From: Verrucomicrobiia bacterium
Lineage (GTDB): Bacteria; Verrucomicrobiota; Verrucomicrobiia; Limisphaerales; UBA11358
Assembly (NCBI GenBank): GCA_025451535.1
Contig: JANWKE010000017.1
Span: forward strand, 1-51,653
Direction of reading: 5' to 3'
DNA: 51,653 bases
Position numbers and translations under genes: made by a program
Notes under the pieces: model-generated
What the model was told of the DNA's origin: nothing
Databases searched by the model: none
What the model saw: only the letters and a program-made list of their open reading frames with translations
Shown here: positions 45,500-51,653 of the stretch, in pieces
How positions within the stretch are numbered: position 1 is the stretch's first letter
Layout of the letters: the number at the start of each line of letters is the position of its first letter

Positions 45500-46319
45500 C
45501 ATTAGTGGCGCAGCCATAGCGTGTGCGGTAACAGGTGCGACGGCAATGCTGACGAGCGTTGGCTCGGCACAGATCGCCTTTGACACAGCGACCGATGCCA
45601 CCTACGCCGGCGGCTGGTCGGCGGGTCAAAACGCCGGATATGGCTTCGGAGCCTGGAGCTTTAATGGGACTGATCCCACGCCGGCCGGTCAATATCAAGG
45701 AATGAGCAGTTCGTCGCCTTTGGGAACGGCGTGGACGTTGTTAAGCCATGACTCTCAAACCGGTCTCGCCAGTGCGGGGCGTGCCATCAGTGAACCTGGC
45801 GGGTTGCAGGTCGGTCAGACGTTCGAAACGGTCATAGATAATCCCACGACTACCCATTTTTACAGGGGTTGGGGAATCAGTCTCAACAACGGCACCGATA
45901 ACAATCCTCCCGGCGTCAGCACGGGTCAGCAACTCGCAGCCTATCACTTCGAATACTTTAACTATGGTCAATGGACCGTTGCCGATCTCGCCGGAGATAC
46001 CGGTACATCGCTCTATAACACCGACACCGCCGTGGCCGGGATGAAGCTCGATGTCACGCTAACCTCGGCGACCACTTATTCACTCACCATGACGCCGTTG
46101 GGCGGCTCGGCCAGTCCCTACACCCAGACTGGATCGTTGAAGACCGGCGATTCGATCAATTGGATCCAGTTCCAGCTATACAACAACGCCTCCAGCGGGC
46201 TGGACGATACGGCCAACAATTTCGAAATAAGCTACATGGAAATTGTGCCTGAGCCGGCCAGCATGGCGCTTCTCGGATTGGGCTTTGGCGGGCTGCTGTT
46301 CTTCCGTCGTCGCAAATAA
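45444..46319 (+). CDS. PEP-CTERM surface protein with duplicated start region
   Basis: A 291-residue secreted protein ending in a PEP-CTERM signal (VPEPASMALLGLGFGGLLFF then RRRK). The body is beta-rich ([60 protein letters not shown]) and closely parallels the minus-strand gene at 48242-49309. Two in-frame ATGs, 45444 and 45486, each follow a ribosome-binding-site-like AGGA and each begin M-R-S-H-F; they are a 42-bp tandem duplication. ATG 45444 has the stronger Shine-Dalgarno (AGGAG, 7-base spacing), while 45486 gives a more standard signal peptide (about 29 residues to SVGSAQ). A strong terminator follows. The function of the mature domain is unknown. Confidence 0.87.
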   Translation: MRSHFRPTSARKTNMRSHFISGAAIACAVTGATAMLTSVGSAQIAFDTATDATYAGGWSAGQNAGYGFGAWSFNGTDPTPAGQYQGMSSSSPLGTAWTLLSHDSQTGLASAGRAISEPGGLQVGQTFETVIDNPTTTHFYRGWGISLNNGTDNNPPGVSTGQQLAAYHFEYFNYGQWTVADLAGDTGTSLYNTDTAVAGMKLDVTLTSATTYSLTMTPLGGSASPYTQTGSLKTGDSINWIQFQLYNNASSGLDDTANNFEISYMEIVPEPASMALLGLGFGGLLFFRRRK

Positions 46320-46343
46320 AGACTCTGAGCAGTTGTATACGGG

Positions 46344-46380
46344 CCGGGGCCGATTCAAAAGAATCGGCCCCGGTCTTTTT
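46344..46380 (+). terminator. Rho-independent terminator after second PEP-CTERM gene
   Basis: CCGGGGCCGATTC (46344-46356) pairs perfectly over 13 bp with GAATCGGCCCCGG (46361-46373) around AAAA, followed by TCTTTTT. Confidence 0.92.
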
Positions 46381-46624
46381 GCGAAGCGTTCCTCGCACCT
46401 TAATATCATCCACAGGTGTTATTCCACGCGTTTGTAAGACGATGCATTGGAGCATCTGAATGTTGGCGGCGCGTTGTATGACGCGCAATTGATACGCTGG
46501 TGCCACCAGTGATCCGTTCTTTGCAGCGCTATCCCAACATCGTCGCAGCTGGCGAAGATTTTCCCGGAGCGCGGACCGCTGAGTCGCTTTGTAGAAATGA
46601 TTGTCCGGCTTCAAAAGTTCATTT

Positions 46625-46815
46625 CCCTCGCCCCGCAGCGAAGCGCGGGGAGAGGGACAGGGAGAGGGGCCGTTCAACAAAAAACCACCTCTCCCCGGCC
46701 GCAGCATTTGTTCTCACCCTGACTACCCTCATCCGCCCTCCGGGCGCCTTCTCCCGTTCCCACGGGCGAAGGGAGTCCCCCAACTTCGTTGGCGGAGAGG
46801 GAGATCAAATGGAGG
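46625..46815. repeat. C/T- and G/A-rich palindromic intergenic repeat
   Basis: CCCTCGCCCCGC (46625-46636) faces GCGGGGAGAGGG (46645-46656) with one mismatch; a second set, GGGAGAGGGG facing CCTCTCCCC, and a third, CCTTCTCCCG...CGGGCGAAGGG, follow. The wording (CCCTCATCCG, CCTTCTCCCGTTCCC) is like the widespread 'ctctccc / gggagag' repeats often found between genes. Confidence 0.65.
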
Positions 46816-46937
46816 TGTCGTTTCCGGGTTCGACGTTTTCTACAGGGCAACCGCTGAGTCCGGGGGACCCGGAAAACACACAAGGAACACCGCGGACAAG
46901 GCTGTCCCCGCTCCTTTAGCCCGGTTCAATAAATCTC

Positions 46938-47001
46938 GTAGCCGCCGAGGTAACGAGGCGGAATTGTCCAAGAGGGTCCGCCTCCTCACGTCGGCGGCTA
47001 C
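46938..47001. repeat. 64-nt imperfect inverted repeat (GTAGCCGCCGA type)
   Basis: The 25-nt arms 46938-46962 and 46977-47001 match at 22 of 25 positions around a 15-nt loop, opening with GTAGCCGCCGA and closing with TCGGCGGCTAC. The first 14 bases of its right arm (reverse complement) recur exactly at 47101-47114. Confidence 0.75.
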
Positions 47002-47100
47002 AGTTTTCCCAGAAAAGCTATAGTTGCCGCTCGGCCGCGTTAAGACCTGGCCGCAGCAGCAGGCTTTTATACACGATCTGTGCCCTTTTGAAAAAAATAT

Positions 47101-47171
47101 GTAGCCGCCGACGTCAGACGGTGCAAATCGAATGAAGGCGAAGCACTCGGCGAACTGACGTTCGTTTCTAC
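47101..47171. repeat. Diverged second copy of GTAGCCGCCGA-type hairpin
   Basis: Arms 47101-47117 and 47155-47171 (17 nt) match at about 12 positions, with GTAG/CTAC ends and ACGTCAG/CTGACGT cores. The left arm starts with the same GTAGCCGCCGACGT as the element at 46938-47001. Confidence 0.55.
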
Positions 47172-47301
47172 GAGATTAATTAAGTTGCTCTATACCTTCC
47201 AGGAATCAGTCGCTTTGGTGAAGCAGTTCCACTTTTGGTTTCTTCATCGCGTAAGACCGCTGGTGAAGAACACGGCGGAAATCAGTCAACTGGTGGAGGG
47301 G

Positions 47302-48234
47302 TCACTGGGATGGCACACTCGTCCGGTAGGCGAGCCACAAGCCATCGCCCCAGCCTGCCGACGGGTCAGTGGTGAAATCGGGCGTCGTCATGTGAGTGGC
47401 TGAATACGTCACCGGTAAAATAGTGCAGATTTTGCTTTTCCAGGTGTGGATTTCTGAATGCCCGTCCGCATACGCGATGCCGCAGGCGCCGGCGTGATAC
47501 GAAGCGGGCACATCATTCCAGTGTGGAGGGCTCCACTGTGTAGGATCCATATGGGGATCGGTTTGACAGAAGCCGTCGTTGATGCTGTCGGGGTGTTCAT
47601 CCAGCATGACAAAAATTGTCGACGGATGGGTAATACTGCCCGATGTTAGAAACTGGCGGTAGGTCGAGAATGTTCCGTTGAGAGTGCTGTTCGGGTTATT
47701 GGGATTATTGATGCCTATGAACATGTTCATCGAGTAGGAGCGCGGGCGCGCTTTAATGCCCGCCGCCCGCTGCGGCGCGCTGACAAATTTGTCGGCCGGG
47801 CATTTATAAACCGCGATATTCCGGGTATATTGGAAGAAAGGCGCCTTCGTGATACCATCCGTATTATCAATCGGGATGCCGGCGGAGTCCAACTTCCCCC
47901 AGGTCAAAATTTCGTTCACCCAATTTTGGTAAGTTTTGTTTTGTTCCTCCCACCCACTGAAGGGCTGGCCATAATTATTTACCAGGTGGTCGTTGTTATC
48001 GCTGGCATATTGAATCCAACCCAGCATCAGTTGCCGGGAATTGCTCATGCACTGGAGCGCCTGGGCTTTGATCCTGGCCTGCCCCAATACGGGCAACAAC
48101 ATCGCGGCCAGAATGGCAATGATGGCGATTACTACCAGAAGCTCGATCAGGGTAAAGCCGTGGCGCGATTTTGACTGAAACGGGGTCCGGCCAGAGCCCG
48201 TTTGGCTGGCACTTTGAGTATATTTTGGGGCCAT
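47302..48234 (-). CDS. H-X9-DG pseudopilin (type II secretion-like), second copy
   Basis: A 310-residue protein with a 25-residue basic leader ending SRHG, then [20 protein letters not shown]: a standard prepilin peptidase site with Gly at -1. It has a KCPAD motif and H-X9-DG ([13 protein letters not shown]) near the C-terminus, as in the pseudopilin at 13801. ATG 48234 is chosen because it starts 7 bp after the stop of the preceding surface-protein gene; longer in-frame starts run into that gene. The two genes are almost certainly cotranscribed. It probably belongs to a pseudopilus-like surface assembly; the partner machinery is not in the window. Confidence 0.88.
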   Translation of the reverse strand: MAPKYTQSASQTGSGRTPFQSKSRHGFTLIELLVVIAIIAILAAMLLPVLGQARIKAQALQCMSNSRQLMLGWIQYASDNNDHLVNNYGQPFSGWEEQNKTYQNWVNEILTWGKLDSAGIPIDNTDGITKAPFFQYTRNIAVYKCPADKFVSAPQRAAGIKARPRSYSMNMFIGINNPNNPNSTLNGTFSTYRQFLTSGSITHPSTIFVMLDEHPDSINDGFCQTDPHMDPTQWSPPHWNDVPASYHAGACGIAYADGHSEIHTWKSKICTILPVTYSATHMTTPDFTTDPSAGWGDGLWLAYRTSVPSQ

Positions 48235-48241
48235 AAACGAT

Positions 48242-49309
48242 TTATTGCTGGAGCCGGTAAAACTGCTTCGAATTCGCGATGGGATTGGACACGACATTTT
48301 GACCGTTGACGATGACCGGTGAAGGCAGATTCGTGCTCCAGACCGCTCCCGGGCCAAGATTAAGGCTGGATGCCAAATTAAAGCCTGGAACATTCGTCGG
48401 CCACGACAAAACTGCTTTCGCGCCTGCCAGCTGGATGTTCAACATCAGCCCCGAGACCGTCATGCTCTGGATGTAGAAATCCGTGCGCTGAGGATTCGTA
48501 CACACAGCCGGAATCCCATTGGTAAAATTGTAGAAGTCTGAGTCGGTATTGTATAATTGATATGTTACCCAATTAATGACCGAGTTTGTGTAGGTGCCGT
48601 CCTCCGCGTAGGCAATTCCCGGGTTGGTCAACGGCGTCATGACGAGATGATAACTATTGGTGCTGGTTATGGTGATATCGAGCTCCATCCCGTTCGTGGT
48701 GGTGTCCGTGTCGAAGAGTCCAGTACCGCCTGTCTTGAATGTCGGCAAGGTGTACCAGCCGCCAGCCACATAATAGTCAAATGTACCCACCCCGATCGCC
48801 GTGCCCACGCCGCCATATTGGATGTTATCGCTGCCGGTCGAAAGAATGATTGTATATCCGCGGAAAAATTTATGTTCCGTGGGGTTTGAAATGATTGTGC
48901 TGAACGTTTGGCCGACCCGCAACCCGCCGTTTGGAAGTGCTCGACCGGCCCGAGAAACATCACCGCTCGGCGGCCCACTACCGGTATCTGGCGGGTTAGG
49001 GCTGCCAATTGCCGGACCAATGGGGTTGTAGAGTGTCCACCCCACACCAAATGGATCGTACGGCGACGTCCTGTCCATGGCATTTTGAATTGGGACGCCG
49101 TTGGTGTCGATATCAGTAGTGAAGCTCCAAGCGCCAAAGCCGTACCCGCCGTTCTGGCCGGCGGACCAGCCGGAGGCGTAAGTGGCATTGGTGGCATAGT
49201 CGGCGGCAATAAAAGGTGCTGCGGAGCAGTTGCCGCTCAATACGGCCGTTGCGCCCGCAACGGCACAGGCCGCGGTAACACCTCGGGGAAGGGTAAAATG
49301 ACTTCTCAT
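48242..49309 (-). CDS. Secreted paralogue of the PEP-CTERM protein with FYRL-type C-terminus
   Basis: A 355-residue exported protein beginning [10 protein letters not shown], with a signal peptide to about residue 32 (CSAAP). Its first ~250 residues parallel the PEP-CTERM protein at 45444: [58 protein letters not shown]. Instead of PEP-CTERM it ends with an ~80-residue beta domain, [20 protein letters not shown] to KQFYRLQQ, similar to the ends of the beta-repeat proteins at 14734 and 17831. ATG 49309 is preferred over 49387 because of the match to the paralogue. It is cotranscribed with the pseudopilin, 7 bp apart. Function unknown. Confidence 0.82.
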   Translation of the reverse strand: MRSHFTLPRGVTAACAVAGATAVLSGNCSAAPFIAADYATNATYASGWSAGQNGGYGFGAWSFTTDIDTNGVPIQNAMDRTSPYDPFGVGWTLYNPIGPAIGSPNPPDTGSGPPSGDVSRAGRALPNGGLRVGQTFSTIISNPTEHKFFRGYTIILSTGSDNIQYGGVGTAIGVGTFDYYVAGGWYTLPTFKTGGTGLFDTDTTTNGMELDITITSTNSYHLVMTPLTNPGIAYAEDGTYTNSVINWVTYQLYNTDSDFYNFTNGIPAVCTNPQRTDFYIQSMTVSGLMLNIQLAGAKAVLSWPTNVPGFNLASSLNLGPGAVWSTNLPSPVIVNGQNVVSNPIANSKQFYRLQQ

Positions 49310-49480
49310 AGTTTGTTTGAATTGGTTGCCTGGCTGAATTGATTTATGCGAATTCTCATAGAACAGATTAACTTTAACGAAAGCCAACCACCCCCGCTAT
49401 TGCTCAATTGGACTATATTCGACAGGCAGGGAGGCAGCTGGAACGCAAACTCGTACAGAAATTCCACATGATAACAAATC

Positions 49481-50146
49481 CTAATCAACGGTCGTGCCAC
49501 CCAATCCCGACGTCACGGAGGTTGAAGATTTCAAATACTTCCGCACGGCCTCGGTACGCCCGCGCACATGAAGTTTCTCGTAAATGTGTCGCAGGTGCGC
49601 CCGCACCGTGTCGTAGCTGATTTTGACGCGGTCGGCTATCTCTTTGTTGCTCAAGCCTTCGGAGAGCAAAACGAGAATCTCAGATTCTCGCTGGGTGAGT
49701 CCGTCGCCGGACACAACACTGGCCGGTTTCTTTTGGAACGCCTCCACCAGCATGCGGGCAATTTCGCTGGTCATCGGCGCGCCCCCGGAGCGCACTTCGC
49801 TGATGGCTTTCAACAACTCTTCCGGACTGGACCGTTTCAACAGGTAACCGCAGGCGCCCGCCTGTAACGCCTGAAAAATCAATTCGTGATTACGATAGAC
49901 GGTCACAATGATGACTTGAACGTCAGGGAGTTTTTCCTTCAGTTGGGCCGTGCAGGCGATGCCTGATTCTCCGGGCAAATGGATGTCCATGAGCACGACG
50001 TCGGGTTTGAGTCGCGGGATTTCCGCCAGGGCTTCCTCGGCGGTGGCGCAGGCAAACACACAGCGAAATCCCGGCGCGGCATCAATCCACTGACGGAAGG
50101 TGTTTCGCATCACGGCGTTGTCTTCAACAATGGCGACGGAGTTCAT
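49481..50146 (-). CDS. NarL/FixJ-type response regulator
   Basis: A 221-residue two-component regulator. The receiver domain (1-120) has acidic-pocket residues in VEDN (8-10), the phosphoacceptor Asp in VVLMDIHLPG (D54), a Thr in IIVTVY and Lys in LLKRSS. The LuxR-type DNA-binding domain (about 150-210) carries LTQRESEILVLLSEGLSNKE and KISYDTVRAHLRHIYEKL. It overlaps the histidine kinase stop by 4 bp (ATGA), so the two form a cognate pair. The next gene downstream, a secreted paralogue gene, is 171 bp away and could be a target, but nothing in the sequence proves it. Confidence 0.95.
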   Translation of the reverse strand: MNSVAIVEDNAVMRNTFRQWIDAAPGFRCVFACATAEEALAEIPRLKPDVVLMDIHLPGESGIACTAQLKEKLPDVQVIIVTVYRNHELIFQALQAGACGYLLKRSSPEELLKAISEVRSGGAPMTSEIARMLVEAFQKKPASVVSGDGLTQRESEILVLLSEGLSNKEIADRVKISYDTVRAHLRHIYEKLHVRGRTEAVRKYLKSSTSVTSGLGGTTVD

Positions 50147-51653
50147 GGCGAGTTATTGGGGACAGGCAAGGGCACTTGCAGGGAGATGGTCGTGCCCGCG
50201 CCGGGAGAGGATTCCAGTTCGCAGTGACCGTGCAAGTGTTCCAGCCGGTTGCGGAGATTCAACAGGCCATGCCCGTTTGAGCGCTCAGAAGCCTCGAATC
50301 CGCTTCCGTTGTCGGTGATGGAAATCCGCATCTGGTCTTCCAGCACGCGGATGTGGAAGCCAATCTCGCTGGCCCCGCCGTGGCGGACCGCGTTGTTGAG
50401 CGCCTCCTTCACCGCGAGAAAGAGGTGGTGACGCACCTCGCCGGAAACCGGCTGATCCGGAAACGCATTGGGAATATGGACGCGGCAGGCGATCTTCAAA
50501 CCGGCCAGGTACTCCTCCGCGTAACTGGCCAGATATCGGGCCACCGAAGCCAGCGTGTCACGCTCCGGGTCCACGGCCCAGACAATTTCGTCCAGGGCGT
50601 TCACCAAGGTGCGGGATTTTCCGGCGATGGTTTCCATGCGTTCAGTGGCCTGGTCCGCCGGCAAATTCAGGCTGGGGCCGGTCGTGGCGAGCATGGTGAT
50701 CTCGGTCAGGCTGCTGCCCAGGTCGTCGTGCAAATCGCGCGCGATGCGGGCGCGTTCCTGTGCCAGGGCGTGTTGGTGTTCAGCCTGTTCACGCGCGTGC
50801 ATCTCCGTCTCCAGTTGACGCGTGCGCTGTTGAACCCGGTCATGGAGAAGCCGGATCCAGATCAACGCCAGGCCCAGCACGCCCAGCAGTGCGCCCACCA
50901 GAACCAGCAATCGCGGCAGCGTCCAAAACGGGGGCCGCGCCAGCACCCGGATGTCCGCCGGCGAGTTCAACAGCAATTCAAAGTTCGCAACACCCAAATG
51001 GGTCGTCCGGTTTCCGCCGTTCCCCGCGTAAATGCCGGTCAACTCCAGCCGGCTGCCCGGCGGTAAATCAAGGCCCGCCTCGGACATGGCCCGCCGGGAT
51101 GCGGCAAATCTGCCGCTGCCATCCAGTTGGGCGACGAATCGCTGCAGGCCGGTCTGCAACTCCAGGGTTCGCTGATCCTCGCTTAGATTCAACAGCACCG
51201 CCTCGACACGCACGCGTACGGCGTCGTTTTCGGCCCGGAACAAATTGTCTGCGTCCAGCAGGCGGGCGTTGGGCACGGGCGCCACGCCGGTCTTTCGCGC
51301 GAGAGCCTCCTGCAAAACCGGCGACGGCCCCGTCAGGCTGGGAAAGCCGGCCACCTCCACCAAATCACCGGCCCCGAGACTGGCATCTTCTTTCAGGATG
51401 AATCGAAACCCGTTCGTCCCGTCCATCGCATAATATTCCCCGCCGCGTTCAGCAACGATTTGTCCGGAGACTTTCACCTGTCTCAGCGCACTGGCCTGGG
51501 GATCGAATTGGAGCAAATCCGTCACGTGTTTCGGGGTTACCGCAAACGGATCCAGCGGCGCCGGCTCCACCACCGTTACCAGCGGAGCATACATGCAGAC
51601 CTCACTGACATTGACCTCATGCGTTGTCTCATCCCACGCGGCAAACAAACAGC
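50143..51653 (-). CDS. Histidine kinase, HisKA_3 type (5' end outside window)
   Basis: At least 502 residues are visible; the frame stays open to the right edge, so the N-terminus is missing. The visible part begins with two OB-fold-like sensor segments (KVSGQIVAERGGEYYAMDGT, DLVEVAGFPSLTGPSPVLQE), as seen in verrucomicrobial sensor kinases with beta-propeller inputs. A transmembrane helix (LLVLVGALLGVLGLALIWI), a coiled-coil linker, the HisKA_3 box with phospho-His in ARIARDLHDDLGSSLTEI and an HATPase domain (NNAVRHGG, DNGSGF, GLLNLRNR) follow. It phosphorylates the adjacent NarL-type regulator, whose start overlaps its stop. The signal is unknown. Confidence 0.93.
   Translation of the reverse strand, partial: CLFAAWDETTHEVNVSEVCMYAPLVTVVEPAPLDPFAVTPKHVTDLLQFDPQASALRQVKVSGQIVAERGGEYYAMDGTNGFRFILKEDASLGAGDLVEVAGFPSLTGPSPVLQEALARKTGVAPVPNARLLDADNLFRAENDAVRVRVEAVLLNLSEDQRTLELQTGLQRFVAQLDGSGRFAASRRAMSEAGLDLPPGSRLELTGIYAGNGGNRTTHLGVANFELLLNSPADIRVLARPPFWTLPRLLVLVGALLGVLGLALIWIRLLHDRVQQRTRQLETEMHAREQAEHQHALAQERARIARDLHDDLGSSLTEITMLATTGPSLNLPADQATERMETIAGKSRTLVNALDEIVWAVDPERDTLASVARYLASYAEEYLAGLKIACRVHIPNAFPDQPVSGEVRHHLFLAVKEALNNAVRHGGASEIGFHIRVLEDQMRISITDNGSGFEASERSNGHGLLNLRNRLEHLHGHCELESSPGAGTTISLQVPLPVPNNSP

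Larger units (their letters stand above)
46381..47301. other. ~920-bp gene-free region with several dispersed-repeat-like elements
   Basis: No frame here looks like a real gene: they are Arg/Pro/Ser-rich and overlap palindromes. The region holds at least three kinds of hairpin repeat (46625-46815, 46938-47001, 47101-47171), all typical in style of intergenic repeats in large environmental genomes. The first third (46381-46620) and the part after 47172 show nothing recognisable. Confidence 0.6.

Noticed and set aside
46500-47030. Open frames of 100-140 codons in the gene-free region
   Set aside because: They read through palindromic repeats, are rich in Arg/Ser/Pro and have no start signals.
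1-51653. CRISPR arrays, tRNA genes, riboswitches, insertion sequences
   Set aside because: Scanned for regular direct repeats, cloverleaf-like ends and transposase motifs; none was convincing. Small RNA genes could be missed without a covariance search.

Overview
The window reads as a carbohydrate-degradation and sugar-catabolism region of a Verrucomicrobiota bacterium, probably from the Pedosphaera/Limisphaerales side. This is inferred from gene content, not from a marker gene. The signs are PEP-CTERM surface proteins, H-X9-DG pseudopilins, very large secreted proteins with autotransporter-type beta-strand repeats, a C-terminal domain ending in F-Y-(L/R)-L, and a histidine kinase with an OB-like sensor. 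No rRNA, tRNA, CRISPR array, transposase or phage gene was seen.

Region 1 (1-12566, plus strand) is a galactose/mannose/fucose-releasing block: GH36 alpha-galactosidase (cut by the left edge), GH2 beta-mannosidase, GH97 alpha-galactosidase-type enzyme, SGNH hydrolase, galK, galT and a GH95 alpha-L-fucosidase/galactosidase. Exported enzymes release galactose, and the cytoplasmic Leloir enzymes GalK and GalT use it. No galE is present in the window.

Region 2 (12567-24436, plus strand) carries surface and secreted proteins: a PEP-CTERM protein, an H-X9-DG pseudopilin, a LamG/Ig/beta-repeat protein, a clan GH-D galactosidase fused to the same ~620-residue beta-repeat tail, an SGNH hydrolase and an NPCBM-GH27 alpha-galactosidase.

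Region 3 (24535-34853, minus strand) is a tight nine-gene operon for L-fucose: GH29 fucosidase, sodium/solute symporter, lipoprotein mutarotase, L-fucose dehydrogenase, L-fuconate dehydratase, L-fuconolactonase, 2-keto-3-deoxy-fuconate dehydrogenase, 2,4-diketo-3-deoxy-fuconate hydrolase and an unrecognised exported glycosidase-like protein. This is the complete non-phosphorylating route from L-fucose to pyruvate and L-lactate. A divergent AraC-type regulator (34985-36007) lies beside it. A 20-bp sequence between regulator and operon recurs upstream of the PEP-CTERM gene and the pseudopilin gene of region 2, which suggests one regulon covering fucose catabolism and cell-surface proteins.

Region 4 (36008-43514) has a GH3 enzyme, a carbohydrate-binding-like SGNH esterase and, convergent to it, a large unrecognised exported six-hairpin-type protein whose last ~60 residues lie in a shifted frame.

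Region 5 (43690-51653) has a TPR-sulfotransferase, a second PEP-CTERM protein, a repeat-rich ~1 kb gap, then on the minus strand a second pseudopilin, a paralogue of the PEP-CTERM protein with a different C-terminus, a NarL-type response regulator and its histidine kinase (cut by the right edge).

The enzyme set (alpha-galactose, beta-mannose, alpha-L-fucose/L-galactose and beta-glucose cleavage, three SGNH hydrolases that could be deacetylases) would suit acetylated, galactose- and fucose-decorated plant or algal hemicellulose, but no endo-acting enzyme and no SusC/D pair is in the window.
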